Source: an uncultured Saprospirales bacterium (GTDB taxonomy: Bacteria > Bacteroidota > Bacteroidia > Chitinophagales > Saprospiraceae). Taken from it: a stretch of 64,000 nt of DNA. The position numbers and the translations under genes were made by a program. How positions within the stretch are numbered: position 1 is the stretch's first letter; every line of letters starts with the position of its first letter. The stretch covers positions 81,059 through 145,058 of the forward strand of contig CALMIR010000143.1 in the NCBI GenBank assembly GCA_937864265.1, read 5' to 3'. Positions 7,574 through 16,824 of this stretch are shown here, one piece after another. Below the pieces are notes generated by a model. It had not been told where the DNA came from. It saw only the letters and a program-made list of their open reading frames with translations, and made no database searches.

Positions 7574-8560
7574 ATGAGAATCGCCAATCCATTATACGAC
7601 ACTGCTTTCAAGTACCTGATGTCGAACGATCGTTTGGCTAGGAAAGTATTGTCTGTTATTCTGGATAAAGAAGTTTTATCCATAGAGCTTTCACAGCAGG
7701 AGCTTGTTAAAGAAGATCAGGAGCGGCAGTTTACCATGTATCGCCTCGACTTCAAAGCTCGAATTTGTGATGCAAGCGGGAGGGAAGAGACGGTTCTCAT
7801 CGAACTTCAGAAATCCAAACTTCCTACCAACGAACTCCGATTCAGAACCTACCTAGGGCATGCTTACTTGCAAAAAAAGCAGGAAAAAGGGCCAGACAAT
7901 CAGGAACGTGAACTGGCTTGGCCCATCATTTCCATTTATATCATGGGTTATAACTTGCCCGATATACCGGTAATGGCTGTCAAAGTTGATCGCTGTATTA
8001 TGGATATTTCGAGACGGGAAGAATTGAAGATTCAAAGCGATTTCATAGACTTACTCACCCATGTGTGCTATATTTTACAAGTACGTCGCTTACCCCAAGA
8101 ACGTCGCACCCGCATCGAAAAATTTATGACTCTTTTCAATCAAGCCTGGATAAAGGAAGAAAATTACATCCTTGACCTGGAAGAAGTACCAGAAGAATTT
8201 AAGGACATCGCGGAATATATGCAAAGTCCGCTTCAGGATGAAACCTTTAGGAACTCGTTGAGATTGGAAGAAGAGGTAGAAATGATTTTTGCAAATCAGG
8301 AAGCGCGAATCAAATACCTGGAACAGTTAACGGAAAAAGAGCGCAAGGAAAAAGAGAAAGAACGCCGACAAAAAGAGAAAGAACGCCGACAAAAAGAATT
8401 GGCCGAAGCACAAGCTATGGAAGAGCGCTTACAAAAAGAAAAAGCACAAGAAGACTTCCTAAAAATGCTACAATTGCTTCTAAATTCAGGTGAAAGCTTA
8501 GAAGAAATTGCCAATTTAACGGGGCGTACGCTAGAAGAATTGCGTGCAATGCTTGGATAG
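7574..8560 (+). CDS. Rpn/PD-(D/E)XK nuclease family protein (transposase-like, PF12784 type)
   Basis: 328 aa. The start MRIANPLYDTAFKYLMSNDR and the core ETVLIELQKSK (about residues 75-85, E-x-Q variant of the PD-(D/E)XK catalytic strand) are typical of the Rpn/PDDEXK transposase-like family, whose members promote RecA-independent recombination and nick DNA. The C-terminal third is a highly charged coiled coil (KERKEKEKERRQKEKERRQ...) followed by a short helical end, LEEIANLTGRTLEELRAML, like that of other family members. The coiled coil is partly encoded by a 21-bp tandem repeat. It ends 8 bases from the convergent Omp85-like gene. These genes often occur in many copies per Bacteroidota genome. 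Confidence 0.85.
   Translation: MRIANPLYDTAFKYLMSNDRLARKVLSVILDKEVLSIELSQQELVKEDQERQFTMYRLDFKARICDASGREETVLIELQKSKLPTNELRFRTYLGHAYLQKKQEKGPDNQERELAWPIISIYIMGYNLPDIPVMAVKVDRCIMDISRREELKIQSDFIDLLTHVCYILQVRRLPQERRTRIEKFMTLFNQAWIKEENYILDLEEVPEEFKDIAEYMQSPLQDETFRNSLRLEEEVEMIFANQEARIKYLEQLTEKERKEKEKERRQKEKERRQKELAEAQAMEERLQKEKAQEDFLKMLQLLLNSGESLEEIANLTGRTLEELRAMLG
8349..8390 (+). repeat. 21-bp tandem duplication inside the Rpn-type gene
   Basis: Two identical 21-base units (8349-8369 and 8370-8390) plus a partial third, encoding KEKERRQ twice. It keeps the reading frame and extends the coiled coil by one heptad per unit. Confidence 0.9.
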
Positions 8561-8568
8561 GTCATCCT

Positions 8569-10338
8569 TCAAAACAAGCTCACATAACCAAAATGCACCT
8601 TTGGCGAACTGAAATCAATCGGATTGTCCAACTGCTTGCCATAAGCCAGGCTTACACCAAAAAGCCCGGCCTTGGTTTCAAACGTAATGCCCGCACCAAA
8701 GCCCAAAGGGCGATCCGTTTTGTTTTTAATATTGGTTTCATCCTCCAAATAGGCAAAATCTCCAAACGTGTAGAGGTAAGAGTTGGAGCTGATGAGCAAT
8801 CGGTATTCTAAAGTGGCCACAACAAATTGGGTCGCAAAAATAGATTCTTCGTCAAAACCGCGCAGTAATTTATTGCCGCCTATGCGATATTGTTCATTTT
8901 GATAAATGGAGTTTTCCGAAAGGAGCATCCCTGTACGAGCGCCTATTTTCAAGGTACTGCTGGAAAAAAGGGGAAAATACCGCGCCAACTCCGCCTGAAT
9001 CTGGTATTGAAAACTTCTGGCTTGTAGGGTATCGTACAATGATTCGTAACCTAGCTCAACAATCCGGTTATTGCGTTCAATGCGTTTGATACCGGCAGTG
9101 CCATTGAGCAATACCGACCAGCCTTTGCGCGGATTGACCCGGTAGTCGAGCCTTTGGAACGCATACTCCAAACCAAAACCCCTGTAAAGGATATCCAGAT
9201 TGTCAGGCAAGCGATTTTGCTGCATCAAAAGTGCTTCATTAACGGTTAAGAGGGTTGAGTTTCGAGTATTCCAAAAGGCTTTGAGGTAATTGCCCGCTTC
9301 CAGCAAATATTGCAGGCCTATGTCGTATTGCAGATCAATGAAGCTGGTATCTCGCTTATACAAGCCAAAATGCAAGTCGCTGCCAAAGGGCAGCCCAAGT
9401 ATATAGGGGTACTGGAAATCGGCCTCCAATTCCTGTGTCTCAGGGCGCAACTGCTCAAAAGAAACATAAATGCGCTCTCCCCAGCCAAATTGATTTTGCA
9501 GCTCTCCATCAAAAGTACCCGTGATGAGCAGCCGCCTTTCACCTTCCTGCGCAATGCTGCTACTCCTCGGCAATACCCCGATGATAAAATCAAAACGGCT
9601 GGCTTTCTTTTTATTCAGCAGCAATCGGATGCTGGCTTGGTCGCCAACAAATTGAACCAAAGGATCCTGCGCCAAGGCCACGAAAGGCAGTTCCCGCAAG
9701 CGATTGCGAATGCGCAATACCTGCCCCTGGTTATAAACATCGCCCGGCGCTATGCCCAGGTATCGTCGCAGGTAGCCGTCGCTGACCCGGCTGTCGCCTT
9801 CTGTTTGGATGGATTTGACCCAAATGAGTGGCCCTTTAATGAAATTCAGCTGAGCTTTTACCTGCCCTTCCGCCACCTGGATGGAACTCAATTTTGCTTC
9901 CGCAAATGGGAATCCATGGTTTTCTGCATAGCTGACCAGTTGTGTTTGCAAACGCTGCCAGCGCGCCCAATCGAAGGATTCGTTTTCAAACCAGCGCTTT
10001 TTAAAGCCCGTTTCATCCAAAAAAAGGGCAACACTAGAGTCTGTTTTTAACGCTACCCACTCATACACCGGCCCTGTATGTAGAAAAACATGCCACTGTG
10101 CTTCCTTTTGGAAAAAGCTATCCACAGATGCTTCCAGAAAAAAGTCATTCCTCAACTTGGACAAACCTGCCGATAACAACGCCACAACCTCCGTCGAGTC
10201 TGTTATCCGGGCTGCTGCCCGGAAATACGAATCGGTAGAAAAATCCGTTGGAGCACCGGGAGCAACATGCCAAACCAACTGGGCATAGCCACCAAAATAA
10301 AAGCAAATCAGCCCTGCGGCAATGAGGTATTTAAACAT
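8569..10338 (-). CDS. Omp85/BamA-TamA superfamily outer membrane protein
   Basis: 589 aa with a signal peptide (MFKYLIAAGLICFYFGGYAQ). About residues 165-245 read as a POTRA module (WVKSIQTEGDSRVSDGYLRRYLGIAPGD...). From about 260 to the end there is a 16-strand-like barrel, with the YRIGGNKLLRGFDEESIFA segment that resembles the conserved L6 (V/I)RG(F/Y) motif, and a C-terminal Phe as an assembly signal. It is too short and POTRA-poor to be BamA itself, so a TamA-like or surface-antigen family role in outer membrane protein or lipid handling is more likely. It is divergent from the S41 protease gene across 144 bases. Confidence 0.85.
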   Translation of the reverse strand: MFKYLIAAGLICFYFGGYAQLVWHVAPGAPTDFSTDSYFRAAARITDSTEVVALLSAGLSKLRNDFFLEASVDSFFQKEAQWHVFLHTGPVYEWVALKTDSSVALFLDETGFKKRWFENESFDWARWQRLQTQLVSYAENHGFPFAEAKLSSIQVAEGQVKAQLNFIKGPLIWVKSIQTEGDSRVSDGYLRRYLGIAPGDVYNQGQVLRIRNRLRELPFVALAQDPLVQFVGDQASIRLLLNKKKASRFDFIIGVLPRSSSIAQEGERRLLITGTFDGELQNQFGWGERIYVSFEQLRPETQELEADFQYPYILGLPFGSDLHFGLYKRDTSFIDLQYDIGLQYLLEAGNYLKAFWNTRNSTLLTVNEALLMQQNRLPDNLDILYRGFGLEYAFQRLDYRVNPRKGWSVLLNGTAGIKRIERNNRIVELGYESLYDTLQARSFQYQIQAELARYFPLFSSSTLKIGARTGMLLSENSIYQNEQYRIGGNKLLRGFDEESIFATQFVVATLEYRLLISSNSYLYTFGDFAYLEDETNIKNKTDRPLGFGAGITFETKAGLFGVSLAYGKQLDNPIDFSSPKVHFGYVSLF

Positions 10339-10482
10339 TTGTTAAAATTAAAGAATCTTGGCTAAAAGCATTTACCTTTATACTAGCGGGTTAAAATAGC
10401 TCGTTTACGAGAGAAGACTACAGCGGTTCGTGCCCGTCTTGCTGTTCATACTAAACCACCTATTTTTAAAAACGACGGATTT

Positions 10483-12114
10483 ATGAAGAGATTTTTCCAG
10501 ATTGCCCTTGTTGCCGTAATCCTGGCAACGACATTCGCTGCCCTTCCCCCAGATAACAAGTATTTTGAAATTGCCAAAAACATCGAAATTTTCACCAATT
10601 TATACAAAGAAGTCAACGCTTTGTATGTGGATGAAGTAGATCCCGGCCACCTGATGCGCGTTGGTATTGACGCGATGGTAGGATCCTTGGACCCTTTTAC
10701 CAACTACATTTCTGAATCTGAAATCGAGGGGTATCGCTTTCAGACAGAGGGAAAATACAACGGCATAGGCGCCATTAGCAAGAAAATTGGCGATTACGTG
10801 ACCATTACCGAGCTGTATGAAGGGCAGGCTGCCGATAAAAGCGGTATCCGACCGGGCGATCAAATCATCGCCGTGGATGGCAAGGACGCCAAGGGCAAAA
10901 CTCCGGATGAAGTCAATGAAATTCTGCGCGGAGCACCCGATTCAGACTTGAAGCTAACCATACGCCGCCCTGGGGAAAAAAGCGATTTTGATGTCAACCT
11001 GGTGCGCGGAGAAGTGGAAGTGCCCAATGTGCCATACTACGGCATGCTCAATGACGATATAGGCTATATTGCCTTAACGACCTTTACCCGCGATGCGGGC
11101 AGGAATGTAGCAGATGCCCTGCGCGCGCTAAAGAAAGACCATCCCGACCTGAAAGGTGTGGTGTTTGACTTGCGCTGGAACGGGGGCGGCCTTTTAAACG
11201 AAGCGGTCAATGTTTCCAACGTATTCATTCCCAAGGGGGAGTTAGTGGTAACCACTAAAGGCAAAGTCCAAGAATGGGATCGCAGCTTCAGCACCTTGAG
11301 CGGCGCTGTGGATGAAGAAGTTCCGGTCGTCGTACTGATCAACAAGCGCTCTGCCTCTGCCTCCGAAATCGTAAGTGGGGTGCTACAAGACTACGATCGC
11401 GGGATATTGCTGGGACAGCGATCGTATGGCAAAGGTTTGGTGCAAAACACCAGAGATATAGGCTATAATGCCAAATTGAAGCTGACCACAGCGAAGTATT
11501 ACATCCCCAGCGGGCGCTGCATCCAAAGCGTTGAATACCACGATGGCGAACCCATTGACATTGCCGATGATCGCCGCACGCCTTTTAAAACCCGCAATGG
11601 TCGATTGGTATTGGATGGCGGCGGCGTTAAGCCCGATATTGAAGTGGCAGAAATCACCGATATTCCGATCATCAAAAGTTTACTGGATAAAGACATCATC
11701 TTCAATTATGTCACCCAGTTTTGCTTAAAGCACGACAGCATTGATGCGGTAAAGGATTTCCGATTCACCCAATTTGATGAATTTGTCAATTATGTGGAAA
11801 AAAGCGACTTCCATTTTGAAACAGAAAGTGAAAAAATGTTGAAATCGCTGGAAGCCCAAAGCACAGAAGAAGGCTATGAGCTAAAAACGCAGATCGCAGC
11901 GATGCAAAAGCTCATCGAGCAAGACAAAAAGCAAACTTTACAGGAATACAAGAAGCCCATCATCAGCCTGATTGAGAAAGAAATAGCAAGCCGCTATTAT
12001 TACCAGACGGGTAAAATTCAGATGGGCTTGCGCAACGACGACGAAGTAGTCAAAGCCATTGAAATACTGGGAGACAAAGCTGCTTACCAAGCCGTGCTGA
12101 AAGGCAAAGGCTAG
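10483..12114 (+). CDS. S41-family C-terminal processing peptidase (CtpA-like)
   Basis: 543 aa. A short hydrophobic N-terminus (MKRFFQIALVAVILATTFAA) exports or anchors the enzyme in the periplasm. A PDZ domain lies at about 90-170 (GIGAISKKIGDYVTITELYEG, GIRPGDQIIAVDG). The catalytic domain follows, with Ser292 in the SASASEI motif and the general base Lys317 in RSYGKGLVQ, 25 residues apart as in the E. coli Prc/Tsp protease. About residues 400-543 are helical and typical of Bacteroidota members. The enzyme cleaves proteins from the C-terminus in the envelope. It stands alone and is followed by a palindromic repeat and a terminator. Confidence 0.93.
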   Translation: MKRFFQIALVAVILATTFAALPPDNKYFEIAKNIEIFTNLYKEVNALYVDEVDPGHLMRVGIDAMVGSLDPFTNYISESEIEGYRFQTEGKYNGIGAISKKIGDYVTITELYEGQAADKSGIRPGDQIIAVDGKDAKGKTPDEVNEILRGAPDSDLKLTIRRPGEKSDFDVNLVRGEVEVPNVPYYGMLNDDIGYIALTTFTRDAGRNVADALRALKKDHPDLKGVVFDLRWNGGGLLNEAVNVSNVFIPKGELVVTTKGKVQEWDRSFSTLSGAVDEEVPVVVLINKRSASASEIVSGVLQDYDRGILLGQRSYGKGLVQNTRDIGYNAKLKLTTAKYYIPSGRCIQSVEYHDGEPIDIADDRRTPFKTRNGRLVLDGGGVKPDIEVAEITDIPIIKSLLDKDIIFNYVTQFCLKHDSIDAVKDFRFTQFDEFVNYVEKSDFHFETESEKMLKSLEAQSTEEGYELKTQIAAMQKLIEQDKKQTLQEYKKPIISLIEKEIASRYYYQTGKIQMGLRNDDEVVKAIEILGDKAAYQAVLKGKG

Positions 12115-12125
12115 GAAAATGGCAG

Positions 12126-12218
12126 CTAACTAGACCTTGGATATTCACTTGTAATTCGATGAGTATCAAAAAGTTGTGAAAATTTTAATTTTCACATAAC
12201 GCTTTGATAGCCAGTTAG
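12126..12218. repeat. 93-bp nested palindrome (MITE-like)
   Basis: Three nested inverted pairs share one centre: CTAACT/AGTTAG (12126-12131, 12213-12218), TATCAAA/TTTGATA (12164-12170, 12203-12209) and GTTGTGAAAATT with AATTTTCACATAAC (12173-12184, 12187-12200). It lies between the S41 gene and the terminator shared with the kinase. Its left end shares ACTAGACCTTGGAT with the inverted repeat upstream of the DUF2147 gene at 14611. Confidence 0.55.
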
Positions 12219-12251
12219 TCAAGTCATTTTACTTCCAAAGGCTAGTAAAAG

Positions 12252-12294
12252 AAAAAAGCTCATGGCCTAGAAATAAAAGCCATGAGCTTTTTTT
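12252..12294. terminator. Bidirectional terminator between the S41 and sensor kinase genes
   Basis: A perfect 15-bp stem (12252-12266 with 12279-12293) with a 12-base loop, A-rich on the left and T-rich on the right, so it can stop transcription from both sides. The right arm overlaps the stop codon of the kinase. Confidence 0.9.
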
Positions 12295-14395
12295 ATTCCG
12301 CTATCGCTAAAAGTTTATCTACGGGATAACTATCTGATAGTAAAGCCGGATTATGGGGCAAATACATCATGAAAATACTGCCTTTACCTGGCGTACTTTT
12401 TACCCGTATTCTTCCGCCAAGGGCCTCTTCGACCAACCATTTACAGACAGCTAGTCCTATCCCCGACCCCGGGTAAGCTTCTCTGGAATGCAGCCTTTTA
12501 AACATCACAAATATCTGTTCGTAGTATTGAGCCTCTATGCCAATTCCATTGTCTTCGACACAAATGAGCTGATAGTGATCGTGGTGCTCCACACTTATGG
12601 TTATGATAGGCAGGGCAGAAGCATTGAATTTTAAACCATTTTCAATCAGGTTGTTGAGTACCCATTGCAGATGCGGGCGACTACAAACCAATTGTTCATC
12701 ATTCAACAACAGTATCTTGGCTTTTCCGTTTTGCAACAAAGGCGCTAAATGGTTTTTAGCCTCTTCTACCAACGCTCGGATATCGACCGATTCAGGCTTC
12801 AGGTGTGTATCTTTGATGACCGAAAAAGAAAGGATATCTTCTATCAAATCATTCATTTGGTTGGCGTTTTGGGTGATGTATTGGAGGTATTCCTGAGCAT
12901 TGCTATCCCATTCTGTCGCCCAATACCGTTTGATAAGCCCAACAAAGCTATTGATGTTGCGGATAGGCTCTTTCAAATCATGGGATACGATATAGGCAAA
13001 GCGTTCCAGCATTTCGTTGGCCTTGCGCAATTGCTCCACCGATTTTTCCAGACTTTCTGTGCGCTTTTTGACCTCCACACTCAACTGCTCATTGATGCGC
13101 TTGCGCTGACGCAAAGAGGAAACCAGGGAAAAAATAAACAAGCCCAATAGCATCACGATAATGAAGTTGAGCAGAATGACAATATTGCGCTGCTTTAGCT
13201 TTGCCCTATCGCTTTCGCGTTGTTTTTGGAGCAATTCATTATCCAGTCGGCTCTTGACCAGCGCAGCACTTTGCTCCAGCTTCTGTACCGCTTCAATATT
13301 GTGTCGGCGCAATAAGCTATCCCCAATTATTTTGAATTGCCGATGAGCCTGATAGGCCGCCTGGTAGTCGCCCATGTTTTCATAAATCTGAGCTAATCCT
13401 TCATAAAACTCGAATTGTTTCTCATAACGGCCTGTGGTGTCCAATATGGCCAAACCGAGTTTTCCTGCTTCTAATGCAGCGGACCAATTCTTTTCTTCCA
13501 TGGCCGTATGCATTTGATTGCAATAGCAAGTTTCCAACCCATAGGCATAATCGATGGATTGGGCTAAAGCAATGCCTTCTTGGAGGTAGACCTTTGCCTG
13601 CGTAAAACTTCCCATTTTAGCATAAAACTCCCCCAGCGCACAAAGGGATATAATCAGATTGGTATTGCGGCCTAGTTTCCTTTTTAGGGCGATGGATTCC
13701 AGGTATTTGTTCAGCGCTTCTTGATGCTTCCCTTGGTAGGCGTACAATTGGGCGATATTATTAGCAACAATGCTTTGCATCAGCTCCCAGCCATCCGCTT
13801 TGGCCAGTTGATACGCCTCCTCATAACTTTCCAAGGCTTTATTGATTTCCTTCCGGTCTCCTTGTATGCTGGCTATTTGGTTGAGAAAACTGGCAGCGTG
13901 GCGTTTGTTTTTCGATTGGCGCGCAATCGTTAGCCCTGTATAGTAATAACTCAAGGCTTCATCCATTTCGCCAGAGCGTTCTGCGCAAATACCCTTGAGT
14001 TGGTACAATCCGGTTATTAAGCTGCTATCGCGGATGGTTTTTGCGAAAAACAAACCGCTGTCGGCAACGGAAATGATTTTATCCATTTCCAAACCGGCAT
14101 CCAGCATGATATAAGCATGGTCTTTATAGTATTTTGGCAACAAAGGCAAATGATGCTCGCGGGCTAGAGCCAGTGCTTGCTCGCTAAAAGCCAGCGCTTC
14201 TTTTAATTCGACTTGGCGAAATTGTTGGCTGATCGCATTGAGGATATCCGCCCTGCCAGGGTTGCCCAAGGTATCCGAATGCAATAAGGTTTTCAGGCTA
14301 TCAATGATAGGACTCGATTGGCTGGATACCTTTAAGGGCAGACTTGCGATAAGGGAGGAAAGGCAAATGAGGGCTGGTAAAAGACGTTTTACCAT
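12293..14395 (-). CDS. TPR-containing sensor histidine kinase
   Basis: 700 aa from the ATG at 14395; an upstream TTG at 14425 is possible but unlikely. A signal peptide (ALICLSSLIASLPLKVSSQ) precedes about six tetratricopeptide repeats (residues ~30-370, e.g. GLYQLKGICAERSGEMDEAL), which should lie in the periplasm. One membrane helix, IVILLNFIIVMLLGLFIF, is followed by a coiled coil, a HisKA domain with phospho-acceptor His472 in VSHDLKEPIRN, and a HATPase domain (NNLIENGLKFN, DNGIGI, GSGIGLAVC). No response regulator adjoins it, so it is an orphan kinase. The ligand or partner of the TPR part is unknown. Confidence 0.92.
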   Translation of the reverse strand: MVKRLLPALICLSSLIASLPLKVSSQSSPIIDSLKTLLHSDTLGNPGRADILNAISQQFRQVELKEALAFSEQALALAREHHLPLLPKYYKDHAYIMLDAGLEMDKIISVADSGLFFAKTIRDSSLITGLYQLKGICAERSGEMDEALSYYYTGLTIARQSKNKRHAASFLNQIASIQGDRKEINKALESYEEAYQLAKADGWELMQSIVANNIAQLYAYQGKHQEALNKYLESIALKRKLGRNTNLIISLCALGEFYAKMGSFTQAKVYLQEGIALAQSIDYAYGLETCYCNQMHTAMEEKNWSAALEAGKLGLAILDTTGRYEKQFEFYEGLAQIYENMGDYQAAYQAHRQFKIIGDSLLRRHNIEAVQKLEQSAALVKSRLDNELLQKQRESDRAKLKQRNIVILLNFIIVMLLGLFIFSLVSSLRQRKRINEQLSVEVKKRTESLEKSVEQLRKANEMLERFAYIVSHDLKEPIRNINSFVGLIKRYWATEWDSNAQEYLQYITQNANQMNDLIEDILSFSVIKDTHLKPESVDIRALVEEAKNHLAPLLQNGKAKILLLNDEQLVCSRPHLQWVLNNLIENGLKFNASALPIITISVEHHDHYQLICVEDNGIGIEAQYYEQIFVMFKRLHSREAYPGSGIGLAVCKWLVEEALGGRIRVKSTPGKGSIFMMYLPHNPALLSDSYPVDKLLAIAE

Positions 14396-14612
14396 AGTTG
14401 TACATATTTTGTTAATGGACGTCAAAAGCAGCTTGTATAGCCGGCAAAAAAGGGGGGAGGGAAATTCAAGTTATTATCTACGCTTTCAAAGCTTGAAGGT
14501 AACATTTTTTATTCAGGTTGCAAAATTTTCCTGCAAGACTAGCCTGTTTATCAACAACATAATGACTGTTTTGCCGTTTTTTATGGCGAAATCTATTAAC
14601 CGGACATTAGAC

Positions 14613-14662
14613 TAGACCTTAGATTTTAGAGAACCCAGCAATCTAGCCTTGTCTAAGGTCTA
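14613..14662. repeat. Inverted repeat upstream of the DUF2147 gene
   Basis: Arms TAGACCTTAGA (14613-14623) and TCTAAGGTCTA (14652-14662) are perfect complements 28 bases apart, ending 17 bases before the ATG. It could be an operator, a 5' UTR hairpin or a decayed mobile repeat related to 12126-12218. Confidence 0.5.
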
Positions 14663-14679
14663 ACTATTAAAACAACACC

Positions 14680-15126
14680 ATGATTCAAACAATTGTTAAA
14701 AGCCTCTTGCTAGTGATAGGTTGTTTGGCAGGCTCTGCGACATTAGCTGCTCAAACATCACCTGTAGGCTTATGGAAAACCATTGACGATAAAACGGGTG
14801 AGGCCAAATCACATGTAGAAATTTATGAAAAATCAGGCGTGTTCTACGGCAAAGTGGTCAAACTATTGCGCAAGGACGCTGCCAACCGAGTTTGCGACCT
14901 GTGCAGCGGCAGCCGCAAAGATCAACCCATCATGGGCATGATCATCCTGGAAAACCTGAAACCGTACAAAGACTACTGGCGCAAGGGCAATATCATCGAC
15001 CCCGAATCGGGCAACGAGTACGGCTGCACCATCTGGTTTGAATCGGGAAAACCCAATGAACTCCAAGTAAAAGGCATCCATTGGACCGGGCTTTACCGCA
15101 CCCAAACCTGGTATCGGGTACAATAG
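14680..15126 (+). CDS. DUF2147 domain secreted protein
   Basis: 148 aa with a signal peptide ending at about residue 23 (LAGSATLAAQ). The mature part carries the DUF2147 pattern: PVGLWKTIDDKTGEAKSHVE, FYGKVVKLLR, CDLCSG with a probable disulfide or metal-binding Cys pair, MGMIILENLK and TQTWYRV at the C-terminus. The fold is a small lipocalin-like barrel. No biochemical role is established. It stands alone, with an inverted repeat just upstream. Confidence 0.9.
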   Translation: MIQTIVKSLLLVIGCLAGSATLAAQTSPVGLWKTIDDKTGEAKSHVEIYEKSGVFYGKVVKLLRKDAANRVCDLCSGSRKDQPIMGMIILENLKPYKDYWRKGNIIDPESGNEYGCTIWFESGKPNELQVKGIHWTGLYRTQTWYRVQ

Positions 15127-15235
15127 GCACAGGCGAAAAAAATTTGCCAAAAACAGGCAATATTCCTGATTGATTCCTAGTTCTAATACTTGAATTTCAA
15201 AAGGAAAACGTTCATTAATCTGCAAACAATTCTGT

Positions 15236-15472
15236 ATGAAGCAAAATTTTACATCAAACCACCTTATTCAATTTCTGTACAAAGAAACCACTGTATCAGA
15301 GCGCTTGGCTATTGAAGAAGCCCTGCACGATGATATCCTGCTTCGGCAGCAGTACCGGGCTTTGAAGGAAGCTTTCCAACAACTGCCCAAAGTAACTTTT
15401 CGACCAGCCACAGGCGTGATACAGGACATTCTGAAGTACAGTGAGCGCACAGCTTTGGAAAGGCACGCCTAA
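15236..15472 (+). CDS. Small conserved helical protein, anti-sigma-like N-terminus
   Basis: 78 aa, no signal peptide or membrane segment. The segment LIQFLYKETTVSERLAIEEA followed by LHDDILLRQQYRALKEA resembles the cytoplasmic start of Bacteroidota anti-sigma factors, but the membrane and periplasmic parts are absent. Similar short proteins occur as conserved hypotheticals in Bacteroidota as far as I recall. It has a clean ATG and a terminator 44 bases after its stop. The function is unknown; sigma-factor binding is only a guess. Confidence 0.7.
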   Translation: MKQNFTSNHLIQFLYKETTVSERLAIEEALHDDILLRQQYRALKEAFQQLPKVTFRPATGVIQDILKYSERTALERHA

Positions 15473-15515
15473 GCCCTTGATTCGGCAAATGGCATGACCT
15501 AAAAAGGCGCTACTG

Positions 15516-15550
15516 AAAAGCCCTTAGTCATTTTTTGGCTAAGGGCTTTT
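15516..15550 (+). terminator. Rho-independent terminator before recA
   Basis: A 12-bp stem AAAAGCCCTTAG/CTAAGGGCTTTT (15516-15527 and 15539-15550) with an 11-base loop, followed by GATTTTTGCTTATTTT. Confidence 0.88.
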
Positions 15551-15585
15551 GATTTTTGCTTATTTTGTGGAAAAATTGCTTTTTT

Positions 15586-15617
15586 TTTGCTGTATTCAAA
15601 CAAAATTTTTATGTTTG
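15586..15617 (+). promoter_or_regulatory. recA promoter (TTTG, 20 bases, TATGTTTG)
   Basis: TTTG at 15586-15589 and TATGTTTG at 15610-15617 match the Bacteroidota -33/-7 consensus with a 20-base spacer, 44 bases before the recA ATG. No palindromic LexA-type site is obvious. Confidence 0.8.
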
Positions 15618-15661
15618 CAATACATAAAACAACAAGTTGAATAAAACAAACCTTATCCAAA

Positions 15662-16720
15662 ATGTCAGAGTTAAACCACAAGGATAAAGAAGCCAAATTA
15701 AAAGCCCTTCAATCCACCGTTGACCGCCTCGAAAAATCCTACGGCAAAGGCATCATCATGCGCTTAGGCGACAAAACAGCCATGGATGTCGAAGCCATCC
15801 CCACCGGCTCCCTCGGGCTGGATGTTGCACTGGGTGTAAATGGCTTTCCCAAAGGCCGCGTAATCGAAATTTACGGCCCGGAATCGTCTGGTAAAACAAC
15901 CCTTGCCATCCACGCCATTGCTGAAAGCCAAAAGCAAGGAGGCATCGCCGCATTTATCGACGCGGAGCACGCTTTCGACCGCACCTATGCCAGTGCCTTG
16001 GGCGTCGATACCGAGAACCTGCTCATTTCTCAGCCCGATAACGGGGAGCAAGCCCTGGAAATCGCCGAAAACCTGATCCGTTCCGGCGCTATCGACATCA
16101 TCGTCATCGACTCTGTGGCCGCCCTGGTACCCCGCAGTGAAATTGAAGGCGAAATGGGCGATTCCAAAATGGGACTTCAGGCGCGATTGATGTCGCAGGC
16201 CATGCGCAAGCTGACCGCCACCATAGGCCGCACCGGCTGTTGCTGCATCTTCATCAACCAGTTGCGCGAAAAAATCGGCGTGATGTTTGGCAACCCGGAA
16301 ACGACTACCGGAGGAAACGCCTTGAAATTCTATGCCTCCATGCGCTTGGACATCCGCAAAACGGGCAGCGCCCTCAAAGACAAAGAAGGCAACGTCGTCG
16401 GCAACCAGGTGAAAGTAAAAGTGGTGAAAAACAAACTGGCACCGCCTTTCCGCCAAGCCAATTTCGACATCATGTACGGTGAAGGCATTTCCAAAACCGG
16501 CGAAATCGTTGACCTCGGCTCTGATATGGACATCATCCAAAAAAGCGGCGCCTGGTACAGCTACGAAGGCGCTAAAATCGCCCAAGGGCGCGATGCAGCC
16601 AAGCAATTCCTCGGCGATAACCCCGAATTGGCGCGCGAAATCGAACTAAAAATCAAGGAAAAGTTACTGGGCAATACGGTTAGGGTAAAAGCCGTAGAAG
16701 AAGAGGCTGGGGAAGAGTAA
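15662..16720 (+). CDS. recA: Recombinase RecA
   Basis: 352 aa, full length. It polymerises on single-stranded DNA, drives strand exchange and activates the SOS response. Walker [11 protein letters not shown] starts near residue 73, the Walker B strand is [14 protein letters not shown], the L2 loop region reads [19 protein letters not shown], and the C-terminus is acidic (EEEAGEE) as usual. A 12-residue N-terminal extension ([13 protein letters not shown]) is normal for Bacteroidota. It is preceded by a promoter and a terminator and followed by a hairpin, so it is monocistronic. Confidence 0.98.
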   Translation: MSELNHKDKEAKLKALQSTVDRLEKSYGKGIIMRLGDKTAMDVEAIPTGSLGLDVALGVNGFPKGRVIEIYGPESSGKTTLAIHAIAESQKQGGIAAFIDAEHAFDRTYASALGVDTENLLISQPDNGEQALEIAENLIRSGAIDIIVIDSVAALVPRSEIEGEMGDSKMGLQARLMSQAMRKLTATIGRTGCCCIFINQLREKIGVMFGNPETTTGGNALKFYASMRLDIRKTGSALKDKEGNVVGNQVKVKVVKNKLAPPFRQANFDIMYGEGISKTGEIVDLGSDMDIIQKSGAWYSYEGAKIAQGRDAAKQFLGDNPELAREIELKIKEKLLGNTVRVKAVEEEAGEE

Positions 16721-16725
16721 GAGTA

Positions 16726-16760
16726 TAGTTATCGGACAACTCGAAGTTCTCCGATAACTA
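16726..16760 (+). terminator. Hairpin after recA
   Basis: A perfect 11-bp inverted repeat, TAGTTATCGGA (16726-16736) with TCCGATAACTA (16750-16760), five bases after the recA stop. No T-run follows, so termination efficiency is uncertain. Confidence 0.6.
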
Positions 16761-16775
16761 CTAAATCAAAAGCCG

Positions 16776-16783
16776 TACTTTTG
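16776..16783 (+). promoter_or_regulatory. Candidate -7 box (TACTTTTG) of mnmG
   Basis: An exact TAnnTTTG match 41 bases before the mnmG ATG. A -33 TTTG is not evident. Confidence 0.5.
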
Positions 16784-16824
16784 CAGGCTGAAAAGAACGC
16801 ATCCGTTCGAATAGCAAAAAGTAT

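Noticed and set aside
9310..10050. 246-codon plus-strand frame opposite the Omp85-like gene
   Set aside because: Antisense shadow; the minus strand encodes a full barrel protein with signal peptide.
15764..16606. 280-codon minus-strand frame opposite recA
   Set aside because: Antisense shadow of recA, caused by codon bias.
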